DNA of 64,000 nucleotides, from NCBI GenBank assembly GCA_964492715.1, contig CAZBLK010000010.1:1-64000 (forward strand), read 5' to 3'. A program made the translations under genes and the position numbers. The DNA comes from CAZBLK01 sp964492715. GTDB lineage: Bacteria; Bacillota; Clostridia; Lachnospirales; WRBF01. Below the pieces are notes generated by a model. It ran no database searches. It had not been told where the DNA came from and worked only from the letters and a program-made list of their open reading frames with translations. Shown piece after piece: positions 52,261-59,818 of the stretch (positions within the stretch are counted from its first letter, which is position 1; each line of letters begins with the position of its first letter).

Positions 52261-52297
52261 ATTTAACAAAGGTTTATGCGAAGTCGAGGTTATAGTT

Positions 52298-52648
52298 TTG
52301 CTCTACACACAATCGTTAAAAAAAAACTTTCAGTTCAGACGTGTATACAACAAAGGGCGCTCGCTTGCAAACAAGCACCTTGTTATGTACATTCTAAAAA
52401 GTAATGAAGAAGGCAACAAGCTTGGTATTTCCGTAAGCAAAAAGGTTGGAAAAAGTGTTGTTAGAAGCCGCATTACACGGCTTATTCGTGAAAGCTACAG
52501 AAGCCTTGAGGAAGAAGTTTTAACAGGGCTTGACATTGTTATTATTGCTCGTAAAGAAATTTGCGGCGTACAATACGCCGACGTCAAAAAATCTCTTAGA
52601 CATCTATTAAAGCTTCATGGTATAATACAAAAGGAACATCAAGGCTAG
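52298..52648 (+). CDS. rnpA: Ribonuclease P protein component
   Basis: This 116-residue protein subunit of RNase P matures tRNA 5' ends. LKKNFQFRRVYNKGRSLANK and the RNA-binding LGISVSKKVGKSVVRSRITRLIRE are family hallmarks. It begins with TTG, preceded by GAGG, as MLYTQSLKKN matches typical homologues. Confidence 0.95.
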   Translation: MLYTQSLKKNFQFRRVYNKGRSLANKHLVMYILKSNEEGNKLGISVSKKVGKSVVRSRITRLIRESYRSLEEEVLTGLDIVIIARKEICGVQYADVKKSLRHLLKLHGIIQKEHQG

Positions 52649-52718
52649 TGCCTTTCGTTGCAATATGTTTTTTGTCAGTTCTTTGGAAATTTCTAAAGAA
52701 TTATAAATGGGACAAGTT

Positions 52719-52931
52719 ATGATTAAAAAATTTATTTTAAAATTGCTAAAATTGTATAAAAGGTACATTTCACCTTGTCTGCCGCCTTCATGCCGATACT
52801 ACCCTACATGCTCGGAGTACACGTTTACTGCCGTCGAAAAGTATGGTGTGATAAAAGGGGTAGTAATGGGTGTTTTTCGCATATTACGCTGCAACATTTT
52901 GTTTCCAGGCGGGTATGACCCTGTACCTTAA
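52719..52931 (+). CDS. yidD: Membrane protein insertion efficiency factor YidD
   Basis: This small membrane-associated protein of about 70 residues has FILKLLKLYKRYISPCLPPS, CRYYPTCSEYTFTAVEKYG and the ending LFPGGYDPVP, the diagnostic three-cysteine pattern. Start uncertain: ATG at 52719 gives the usual N-terminus, ATG at 52707 adds four residues; neither has a strong ribosome binding site. Confidence 0.92.
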   Translation: MIKKFILKLLKLYKRYISPCLPPSCRYYPTCSEYTFTAVEKYGVIKGVVMGVFRILRCNILFPGGYDPVP

Positions 52932-52995
52932 AGTTGTTCTGTATGCGTTTTTAAAACTGTATATACAGCAATGCTTACACTACGGAGGAAATTAA

Positions 52996-54021
52996 GTGCA
53001 TTATTTATTTGGCTACACTTCGCTTCTTAGCAACATGGTTCAAAAGAACCCAAACATTATAGTTGATGTAATTGCAAAGTTTTTGGGTTGGATAATAGAT
53101 GTTATTTACAACGTTACAGACGCAATTACAACAGATGGCGTAAACGCTTTGGGCGTTTCAATTATTTTGCTGACAATTGTAACACGTTTTTTAATGTTGC
53201 CACTTGCGTTTAAACAGCAGAAATCAATGTTGGCTTCGCAAAAGCTTCAGCCGGAAGTTGATAAAATTAGGAAAAAGTATGGAAACACTAAAGACCCTGA
53301 AGTACAGCAAAAAATGAATGCTGACATTCAAGCACTTTATGCAAAACATAAAGTAAACCCTCTTTCGGGTTGCTTGCCGCTTTTAATTCAAATGCCGATA
53401 TTTTTTGCATTAAGCTATTTAATGCAGAATAGTTATTTGTTTATTAAAAAAATAGGTGCTGTTTATGAACAGCTTGCTCAAACAATTTTCAGTGTGCCAG
53501 ACTTTGCCAATTTTGCAAACGATGTGCTAAAACCTATTGCTTTGCCTAAATTGCCAAAAAACTTTTCAATTGACTTGGCTGTTTCAGGCGACTTGCAAAA
53601 GGTTTTAAACAAGCTAACTTCATTAGAATGGACAACAATTGTAAACAGTATGCCTGATGATTTAAAGCCTGTGCTTCAAGGGCTTTTGGAACAAAAGGTT
53701 AACATTGACCATTTTTTAGGTATAAACCTTGTTGACAATGCAGGTTACGCTTTCCCTGGAATTTTAATTCCAATTTTAGCGGCTGCTACTACTTTCTTGT
53801 CGTCATACCTTATGAGTAAGACATCACAGCAATCAACTGAACCAAATGCTATGGCTATGCAAAAGGTTATGCTTTATGCAATGCCTTTGCTAATTGGCTT
53901 TACGACAGTAGGTTTTCCAACGGGTGTTGGTCTTTACTGGATTACGTCAACCGCATTCCAAATTGTACAACAGTTTTTCATGAATAAACGTTATTCGATT
54001 GATAAAAAGGCTAAGGTGTAA
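52996..54021 (+). CDS. yidC: Membrane protein insertase YidC
   Basis: This 341-residue YidC/Oxa1 insertase has hydrophobic segments near 25-50, 55-75, 115-145, 245-270 and 290-315. The cytosolic hairpin (KQQKSMLASQKLQPEVDKI) and NPLSGCLPLLIQMPIFFAL are family motifs. Start is GTG after CGGAGG. No lipobox cysteine is evident at the N-terminus, unlike SpoIIIJ-type proteins. Confidence 0.93.
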   Translation: MHYLFGYTSLLSNMVQKNPNIIVDVIAKFLGWIIDVIYNVTDAITTDGVNALGVSIILLTIVTRFLMLPLAFKQQKSMLASQKLQPEVDKIRKKYGNTKDPEVQQKMNADIQALYAKHKVNPLSGCLPLLIQMPIFFALSYLMQNSYLFIKKIGAVYEQLAQTIFSVPDFANFANDVLKPIALPKLPKNFSIDLAVSGDLQKVLNKLTSLEWTTIVNSMPDDLKPVLQGLLEQKVNIDHFLGINLVDNAGYAFPGILIPILAAATTFLSSYLMSKTSQQSTEPNAMAMQKVMLYAMPLLIGFTTVGFPTGVGLYWITSTAFQIVQQFFMNKRYSIDKKAKV

Positions 54022-54048
54022 CTTAGAACCTTGCAAGGAGGGTTTTTT

Positions 54049-54666
54049 ATGGAAAGTATAGAACGCTTCGGTAAAACTGTAGACGATGCTGTGGAGCTTG
54101 CTTTAAGAGAACTTGGTGTAACTAACGAGCAAGTAGACGTAACAGTTTTGGAACAGCCGACAAAGGGGCTTTTTGGGATTGGCGGCAAGCCAGCCCGTGT
54201 CTTGGTGACAAAAAAGTTTGACCCACAGTCTGTTGTAAAAACGTTTTTGCGTGAAGTTTCCACTTCAATGGGCGTGGTTGTTGAAGTTTCTACAAAGCTT
54301 ACAGACAACCAAATGCACGTTGAGCTAAAGGGCGAAAAGATGGGTGTGTTTATTGGTAAGCGTGGGCAAACATTGGACGCATTGCAGTACATACTTAACC
54401 TTATCGTAAACAAAGGCAATGCACCGTTTATTTCAATTACTTTGGACACGGAAAACTATCGTAAAAGAAGGCGTGAAACGCTTGAAGCGTTGGCGCACAA
54501 CTTGGCTAAAAAGGCCAAAACTACAAAAAAGGACATTGTGCTTGAGCCAATGAGCCCTTACGAAAGAAGAATTATTCATTCTGTTTTGCAGAGTGACAGG
54601 GGAATTACGACACACAGCGAAGGGCAAGAGCCTTTTAGAAATGTTGTTATTTCACCTAAGAGGTAG
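54049..54666 (+). CDS. jag: RNA-binding protein Jag/KhpB
   Basis: This 205-residue protein has a Jag_N domain (SIERFGKTVDDAVELALREL, KGLFGIGGKPARV), a KH domain (GVFIGKRGQTLDALQYIL) and a C-terminal R3H domain (MSPYERRIIHSVLQS). It partners KhpA in other Bacillota. AAGGAGGG precedes the ATG at 54049. Last gene of the rpmH-yidC group; mnmE, the usual neighbour, is missing. Confidence 0.94.
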   Translation: MESIERFGKTVDDAVELALRELGVTNEQVDVTVLEQPTKGLFGIGGKPARVLVTKKFDPQSVVKTFLREVSTSMGVVVEVSTKLTDNQMHVELKGEKMGVFIGKRGQTLDALQYILNLIVNKGNAPFISITLDTENYRKRRRETLEALAHNLAKKAKTTKKDIVLEPMSPYERRIIHSVLQSDRGITTHSEGQEPFRNVVISPKR

Positions 54667-54670
54667 TTTA

Positions 54671-54696
54671 TAAGGGCGGGGTTTCCGCCCTTTTTT
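54671..54696 (+). terminator. Terminator of the rnpA-jag operon
   Basis: GGGCGG-GGTTT-CCGCCC followed by six T. Confidence 0.9.
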
Positions 54697-54697
54697 G

Positions 54698-54856
54698 TTA
54701 CAAACAAACAATATTTGTTGCAATATTTTCACAAAACACACTATCATGTTCAACAAACAAAATTGTTGGGTTAAATTCAAGCAGCACATTTTCAATTTGC
54801 ATACGAGAAATTACATCAATAAAATTTAAAGGTTCGTCCCAAACAAACAAGTGCGT
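54698..54856 (-). pseudogene. C-terminal remnant of an ABC-F protein
   Basis: Reading the minus strand from about 54856 gives HLFVWDEPLNFIDVISRMQI and LLEFNPTILFVEHDSVFCEN, ending at a TAA at 54698. This is the Walker B/D-loop/H-loop end of the second ATPase domain of ABC-F ribosomal-protection proteins (Lsa/Vga/Msr type). Only about 52 of some 500 residues remain, without a start; the frame is cut at the stop codon of the XRE gene. It is non-functional and marks a deletion or insertion at 54857. Confidence 0.8.
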
Positions 54857-54859
54857 TTT

Positions 54860-55081
54860 TTATTTCCGTTCATAAGGGTTTGGATTATCCGTTTGTTCCA
54901 ACAAATAATCAACGCTAGTTTTATAAATGTGCGAAAGCTTAATTAACACCTCAATAGGGAAGGCATTTGCACCGTTTTCGTAAGCAGAATATGCGCTTCG
55001 GCTAATGTGCAGTATGTCTGCAATTTTCTGCTGGGTTAAGTCGTTATCTTCTCTTAGGTTTTTTATTCGTTTATAAACCAT
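54860..55081 (-). CDS. XRE-family transcriptional regulator
   Basis: This 73-residue single-domain regulator has a Cro/C1-type helix-turn-helix, LTQQKIADILHISRSAYSAYE near 17-37, and a short tail (YKTSVDYLLEQTDNPNPYERK). Start at 55081 is chosen because MVYKRIKNLREDNDLTQQ is the typical N-terminus; a frame extension to 55141 runs through the palindrome. GGTGA precedes the ATG. Its promoter overlaps a large palindrome, suggesting autoregulation. It abuts the ABC-F remnant. Confidence 0.82.
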   Translation of the reverse strand: MVYKRIKNLREDNDLTQQKIADILHISRSAYSAYENGANAFPIEVLIKLSHIYKTSVDYLLEQTDNPNPYERK

Positions 55082-55097
55082 TTTAATCACCGTAATT

Positions 55098-55127
55098 ATT
55101 ATATCGCAATTTGAATAAACATGTTCA
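55098..55127 (-). promoter_or_regulatory. Promoter of the XRE regulator
   Basis: Minus strand: TGAACA, an 18-nt spacer and a perfect TATAAT, 17 nt before the start codon and inside the left arm of the palindrome at 55100-55207. Confidence 0.55.
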
Positions 55128-55207
55128 CCAATTTGCGACAAAAAATGGTTGAACCTCTCGATATTTTTGTCGCAAAATGGTGACTACAAAACTCAAATTG
55201 CTATATA
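55100..55207. repeat. 108-bp imperfect palindrome over the XRE promoter (copy 3 of AGCAATT family?)
   Basis: Outer arms TATATCGCAATTTGA and TCAAATTGCTATATA and inner 13-bp arms TTTGCGACAAAAA and TTTTTGTCGCAAA share one centre near 55154. The termini resemble the palindromes at 3775 and 43361. It could be paired operators for the XRE protein, a MITE-like element, or both. Confidence 0.6.
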
Positions 55208-55230
55208 TGACATTTTCCGAAAAATCCACC

Positions 55231-55259
55231 TTGACAACCAAACACGCACAATGTAAAAT
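55231..55259 (+). promoter_or_regulatory. Promoter of the valS T-box transcript
   Basis: A perfect TTGACA, a 17-nt spacer and TAAAAT, giving a start near 55266. Confidence 0.75.
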
Positions 55260-55274
55260 ATACTAAACTAACTA

Positions 55275-55515
55275 TGCAAATGCAATGAAAAAGAGGAGTA
55301 AGAAGCAACTGCCAAAAGAGATAGGCGTTCGTCGGCTGAAAAGCGCCTTTGGAAAAGAGCTTCCGAACGTAGCTTTCGAGCAGTTGCGGCGAACACTTTT
55401 TTAAGTAGCTGCAAACGGGTTGCTCCGTTACAAGCAAGAGAGCCTGTGTTTTTTAAACTCAGGAATTAAGGTGGTACCACGGTCTTTCGTCCTTTTGGGC
55501 GAAAGACCTTTTTTA
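55275..55515 (+). promoter_or_regulatory. T-box riboswitch, valine-specific
   Basis: Stem I arms GCAACTGC/GCAGTTGC enclose the distal loops. GAAC is followed by GTA (55369-55371), the likely specifier codon for valine. The T-box AAGGTGGTACCACGG lies at 55468-55482. The terminator GGTCTTTCG/CGAAAGACC runs into T6 at 55481-55514. Uncharged tRNA-Val would stabilise the antiterminator and switch on valS. The 130 nt from here to valS show nothing else. Confidence 0.93.
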
Positions 55516-55644
55516 TTTATTAGAAATATTTTCGCAGCATTTAAAATTGGTTAAGTGTAAAGCCTTTTCTGTAGCTTGGGCAGAGCCGCCAAGGTTTTTT
55601 CTTTTATTTATGTTTAAAATATACCAATCCATCTGGAGGTAATT

Positions 55645-58290
55645 ATGAAAAAAGAGCTAGAAAAAAATTACAACCATCAAACGGTTGAAGACAAAATTTA
55701 TGCAGAGTGGCTAGAGAAAAAATATTTCCATGCAGAAGTTGACGAAACAAAAACGCCATACACAATTGTTATTCCGCCGCCAAACATTACAGGCAGTCTT
55801 CACCTAGGACACGCACTCGACAACACGCTTCAAGACATTTTAATTCGCACAAAGCGTATGCAAGGCTACAACGCCCTTTGGGTGCCAGGCACAGACCACG
55901 CCAGCATTTCGACAGAGCTTAAAATTGTTCAAAAAATGGCAGAAGAAGGCGTAACAAAAGACGACATAGGACGTGACGAGTTTTTAAAGCGTGCATGGGC
56001 GTGGAAGGAACAATACGGCGGAATGATATTAAAGCAGTTCCACAAGCTTGGTTGCTCGTGCGACTGGGACAGAGAACGTTTCACACTTGACGAAGGCCTG
56101 TCAGAAGCCGTTTTAGAAGTTTTCACACGTATGTACAAAAAAGGGTACATCTACCGTGGCGAAAAAATAATTAACTGGTGCCCTGAATGTAAAACGTCAA
56201 TTTCTGATGCAGAAGTTGAGCACAAGGACACAGAAGGCAGCTTCTGGCACTTTAAATACAAAGTAAACGGAACAGACGAATATTTGCAGTTTGCCACAAC
56301 ACGCCCTGAAACAATTTTGGGCGACACAGCAATAGCCGTAAACCCAGACGACGAACGCTACGCAAAATACATCGGCAAAACTGTTACAGTTCCAATTGTC
56401 AACAGAGAAATTCCTGTTATTGCAGATGAATACGTTGAAAAGGACTTTGGAACAGGCGTTGTTAAAATTACACCAGCGCACGACCCTAACGACTTTGAAG
56501 TTGGCGCAAGGCACAACTTGCCTTTAATTAACATAATGAACGATGACGGTTCAATGAACAAAAACGCCGCATCATATGAAGGCATGTCACGCTACGACGC
56601 AAGAAAGCGCATTATAGAAGAATTTACAGAGCTTGGGCTTTTTGTAAAGCAAGAAGCTATAACACACGCTGTTGGCACACACGAAAGGTGCAAAACAGTA
56701 ATTGAACCGCTTATTAAGCTTCAATGGTTTATGCGCATGAAAGAGCTTGCAGAGCCGGCTATGGACGTTTACAAGGAAGAAGCACTTCGCATAGTTCCAG
56801 AGAGGTTTGGAAAAGTTTACATGAACTGGCTTGAAAACATTCGTGACTGGTGCATTTCAAGGCAGCTTTGGTGGGGACACAGAATTCCTGCGTACTACTG
56901 TGACGACTGCGGACACATTACGGTTTCGGCTAAAGCGCCGTCAGCTTGCGAAAAATGCCAAAGTGTAAACATCAAACAAGACGAAGACACGCTAGACACA
57001 TGGTTTAGCTCGGCTTTGTGGCCGTTTTCAACTTTGGGCTGGCCAAACGAAACAAAGGAGCTTAAATATTTTTACCCTACAAACGTTTTGGTTACAGGGT
57101 ACGACATAATTTTCTTTTGGGTTATCCGCATGGTTTTCTCAGCTATGGAGCACATGGGTGAAATTCCGTTTAAGGACGTTTTAATTCACGGCTTGGCTCG
57201 TGACTCGCAAGGCAGAAAAATGAGCAAGTCGCTTGGAAACGGTGTTGACCCACTTGAAATAATTGAAAAGTACGGTGCAGACGCTTTGCGCCTTACGCTT
57301 ATAATTGGAAACACCCCAGGAAACGACTTTAGGTTTTACAGTGAAAGGCTTGACGCAAACCGCAACTTCCTTAATAAAATTTGGAACGCAACAAGGTTTG
57401 TGCTTATGAACCTTCCAGATGAAGAAGTTTCAGTTTCGCTTGATGAATTGACACCAGCAGACAAGTGGATTTTGTCAAAAGTAAACGACGTTTCCAGCGA
57501 AGTTACAGAAAACATTGATAGCTACGATTTAAGCATTGCAATTTCAAAAATTTACGACTTTATTTGGGACGAGTATTGCGACTGGTACATTGAAATGGTT
57601 AAGCCAAGGCTTTACAACACTGAAGATAAAACAAGAAATGCCGCACTTTGGACATTAAAGTTTGTTTTAATCCGTGCAATGAAGCTTTTGCACCCATTTA
57701 TGCCGTTTATTACGGAAGAAATTTTCCAAAGCATACAAGGCGACGAGCCGACAATTATGCTTTCAAGCTGGCCTGCTTACGACGAAAAGTACAGCTTCCC
57801 TAAAGAGGAGCGTGAAATTGGCGTAATGAAAGACGCCGTTAAGAGCATTAGGCAAACAAGGCTGAACATGGGCGTTGCACCGTCGAAGCGTGTTACAGTT
57901 TACGTTGTAACAGAAAACGAAAACATGATTAAATTGTTTACAGAAGGAAAGCCATTTTTTGCTTCGCTTGCAAACGCTTCCGAAGTACACGTTAAGTCAT
58001 GGCGTGACGACACTTGCGAGGACGCTGTTTCCATAGTAATTAAAGATGCCGTAATTTATATGCCTTTTAACGAGCTTGTAGACATTGAAAAGGAACTTGA
58101 ACGCCTTACAAAAGAAAGGGAAAGGCTAACAGCCGAAGTTTCCAGAATTGATAAAAAGCTTGCAAACGAAGGCTTTGTTGCAAAGGCACGCCCAGAGCTT
58201 GTTGAGGCTGAAAAGGAAAAACGAAGCGGCTACAGTGACATGCTTGAGAAAGTAAATGGAGAAATTGTAACTTTGAAAAACAGAATGTAA
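55645..58290 (+). CDS. valS: Valyl-tRNA synthetase
   Basis: This 881-residue class I aminoacyl-tRNA synthetase has PPPNITGSLHLGHALDN (HIGH motif) near 45, an editing domain near 190-350 (TTRPETILGDTAIAVNP), GRKMSKSLGNGVDP (KMSKS motif) near 525, an anticodon-binding domain, and a C-terminal coiled-coil arm (IEKELERLTKERERL). CTGGAGG precedes the start. Preceded by a T-box with a valine specifier, which agrees with the assignment. Confidence 0.97.
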   Translation: MKKELEKNYNHQTVEDKIYAEWLEKKYFHAEVDETKTPYTIVIPPPNITGSLHLGHALDNTLQDILIRTKRMQGYNALWVPGTDHASISTELKIVQKMAEEGVTKDDIGRDEFLKRAWAWKEQYGGMILKQFHKLGCSCDWDRERFTLDEGLSEAVLEVFTRMYKKGYIYRGEKIINWCPECKTSISDAEVEHKDTEGSFWHFKYKVNGTDEYLQFATTRPETILGDTAIAVNPDDERYAKYIGKTVTVPIVNREIPVIADEYVEKDFGTGVVKITPAHDPNDFEVGARHNLPLINIMNDDGSMNKNAASYEGMSRYDARKRIIEEFTELGLFVKQEAITHAVGTHERCKTVIEPLIKLQWFMRMKELAEPAMDVYKEEALRIVPERFGKVYMNWLENIRDWCISRQLWWGHRIPAYYCDDCGHITVSAKAPSACEKCQSVNIKQDEDTLDTWFSSALWPFSTLGWPNETKELKYFYPTNVLVTGYDIIFFWVIRMVFSAMEHMGEIPFKDVLIHGLARDSQGRKMSKSLGNGVDPLEIIEKYGADALRLTLIIGNTPGNDFRFYSERLDANRNFLNKIWNATRFVLMNLPDEEVSVSLDELTPADKWILSKVNDVSSEVTENIDSYDLSIAISKIYDFIWDEYCDWYIEMVKPRLYNTEDKTRNAALWTLKFVLIRAMKLLHPFMPFITEEIFQSIQGDEPTIMLSSWPAYDEKYSFPKEEREIGVMKDAVKSIRQTRLNMGVAPSKRVTVYVVTENENMIKLFTEGKPFFASLANASEVHVKSWRDDTCEDAVSIVIKDAVIYMPFNELVDIEKELERLTKERERLTAEVSRIDKKLANEGFVAKARPELVEAEKEKRSGYSDMLEKVNGEIVTLKNRM

Positions 58291-58306
58291 ACCAAATAAG
58301 TTTTTG

Positions 58307-58331
58307 CAAACGCCGTATTTTGCGGCGTTTG
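58307..58331 (+). terminator. Hairpin after valS
   Basis: AAACGCCG and CGGCGTTT pair around a 7-nt loop; the T-tract is weak (TTTGTCATTT). Confidence 0.5.
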
Positions 58332-58381
58332 TCATTTGAAAGATAGGTTAAATTACGTTTTAAAAAACAAAGGAGAGTAAA

Positions 58382-58918
58382 ATGGACGACTTATTCGACA
58401 GAAGCTTATTTCTGACAAAACCCAGCATCACCTATGAGTTATCATACAAAGAAATGATGGAGGAATGGGAGAAAACAGGTGAAACACCTGTTCCGTGGGT
58501 TTTAAAGCTTGAATACCAAAACTTTGAAAAACTGGTAAAATACCTAACTGACTTAGAGACAGGAATAAACCTAAAAGAAGGGCAAGTTAAATGCTCTACC
58601 TACTGGCTTACAAATGATGAAGGCAAAATTTTAGGTGCGTGTAACATTCGGCATGAACTGAACGAAGGCTTGTTAAAAAGCGGTGGGCATGTAGGCTACG
58701 GCATTCGTCCAAGTGAGCGCAAAAACGGCTACGGCACAATAATTTTAAAGCTTTCAATTGAAAAGCTTAAAGAAATGGGAATTAAAAAAATTCTTGTAAC
58801 GTGCAACCATGATAACGTTGGCTCAGAAATGGTTATTTTAAACAACGGCGGTGCAATGGATTCGATTGTTGTTGATGAGGACGGAGTTTTGGTTAAACGG
58901 TTTTGGATTGAGGTGTAA
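58382..58918 (+). CDS. GNAT-family N-acetyltransferase
   Basis: This 178-residue acetyltransferase has the acetyl-CoA-binding region HVGYGIRPSERKNGYGTIILKLSIEKLKEMG in parts near 103-135, and VTCNHDNVGSEMVILNNGG near 140 typical of this subgroup. AAAGGAGAG precedes the start. Substrate is unknown. It stands alone after valS. Confidence 0.88.
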   Translation: MDDLFDRSLFLTKPSITYELSYKEMMEEWEKTGETPVPWVLKLEYQNFEKLVKYLTDLETGINLKEGQVKCSTYWLTNDEGKILGACNIRHELNEGLLKSGGHVGYGIRPSERKNGYGTIILKLSIEKLKEMGIKKILVTCNHDNVGSEMVILNNGGAMDSIVVDEDGVLVKRFWIEV

Positions 58919-59004
58919 ATGGTGGAACAAAAGGTTGGTGCAGACATTCTTACTCAAATTTAGATAACTTCCCAATAAGGCGAGGTTTTTATTTTTTACA
59001 GCAC

Positions 59005-59033
59005 TTGCCAACCCCCAAAAAATATGTTAACAT
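59005..59033 (+). promoter_or_regulatory. Promoter of the PLMP-like membrane protein
   Basis: TTGCCA, a 17-nt spacer and TAACAT with a TGT extension. The start near 59040 falls exactly at the beginning of the G-tract/C-tract leader. Confidence 0.5.
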
Positions 59034-59039
59034 AAATTT

Positions 59040-59116
59040 GCAGGGGGAAGACACCCATAATAAAAAACGTACTGCTGGGGAAGGAAACCCATTACAAAAA
59101 ACCAAAGGGACCCGAG
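59040..59116 (+). ncRNA. Structured leader RNA candidate with repeated GGGGAAG..ACCC units
   Basis: Two similar units, GGGGGAAGACACCCATAA (59043) and GGGGAAGGAAACCCATTA (59077), are followed by GGGACCC (59107), whose GGG is part of the putative ribosome binding site AAAGGGA. GCAG (59040) can pair with CTGC (59072). Alternative pairing of the CCC tracts with the ribosome binding site is possible. It matches no riboswitch class I can recall; the role is unknown. Confidence 0.4.
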
Positions 59117-59716
59117 GTGATTGTTATACAAAACTATGTTAAAGTTGTGGACAGTCACGGTGGTCGGCTAGAGCCCACATACTTAAAGCGTGCACGCCAG
59201 CTTGTCAAAAACGGACGAGCAACGTGGGCTTCGCCTGACACAATTTGCCTTGTCCATAACTCCAAAAAGGAGAAAATTATGGAGCATTTTTCAACTGAAA
59301 TTCCATATACAGGTGCGCCAAACGAAAACACGCCACTACCAAGCAAAAGCATGAGTGCCAGCCACAGTGTGCCTAAAACACCTAAAGCAGAGGACAAAAA
59401 AATTCTTGACTTAGCGAAGCGGCGTTTGGCAGCAAAACGAAACTTGACTAGCCAAATATTTGACTTTTTCTTGTTAATTATTTTTTCATTGGCAATGATA
59501 GGTGTTTATGACCAAGATGAAAGGTCTGTGTACGTAGTTTTATTTTGCTCTTTTTGGCTTATTAGGCTTATTGTTCGGATAATTAGGTTTTTAAAGCCGT
59601 CATTTAAAGACGGAATAGCGGCATATTTTCGTGAACGCAGGGAAAGAAAGCTTGAAGCCGAGTATAACAGGCTAAAAAAAATTACTGACGATAGTTTGTT
59701 TGAAGAATTGGTTTAA
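59117..59716 (+). CDS. Membrane protein with PLMP/RRXRR-like N-terminal domain
   Basis: A 199-residue protein. Residues about 7-45 (VKVVDSHGGRLEPTYLKRAR, QLVKNGRATWASPDTICL) follow the pattern V-V-D--G--L-PT---RAR-LLK-GKA----PFTI-L of the PLMP/RRXRR domain at the N-terminus of IscB-type proteins. After a linker, two membrane helices lie near 114-133 and 139-156, then a basic cytoplasmic tail (FRERRERKLEAEYNRLKK). No RuvC or HNH residues are present, so it is not a nuclease of that family. Start taken as GTG at 59117 after AAAGGGA; this is uncertain. Own promoter and terminator. Function unknown. Confidence 0.65.
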   Translation: MIVIQNYVKVVDSHGGRLEPTYLKRARQLVKNGRATWASPDTICLVHNSKKEKIMEHFSTEIPYTGAPNENTPLPSKSMSASHSVPKTPKAEDKKILDLAKRRLAAKRNLTSQIFDFFLLIIFSLAMIGVYDQDERSVYVVLFCSFWLIRLIVRIIRFLKPSFKDGIAAYFRERRERKLEAEYNRLKKITDDSLFEELV

Positions 59717-59723
59717 ACCTTTG

Positions 59724-59746
59724 GGTGTGCGAAAGCACACCTTTTT
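59724..59746 (+). terminator. Terminator of the PLMP-like gene
   Basis: GGTGTGC-GAAA-GCACACC followed by TTTTT. Confidence 0.9.
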
Positions 59747-59751
59747 CATTA

Positions 59752-59818
59752 GACTTCTTGCGATTAAGAAATGTTGAATTTGCCGTAAAGGCGGCGTTTA
59801 TAATTTCCCAAGAGGTCT
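59752..59818 (+). repeat. 67-nt intergenic repeat (copy 2)
   Basis: Second copy of the element at 49979-50046, including the identical TAAAGGCGGCGTTTATAATTTC and GAGGTCT end. It abuts the acpS stop codon. Confidence 0.65.

Noticed and set aside
58919..58963. A 14-codon frame, MVEQKVGADILTQI, right after the acetyltransferase
   Set aside because: Too short to support as a gene. It has a GAGGTG in front but no recognisable family or downstream context.
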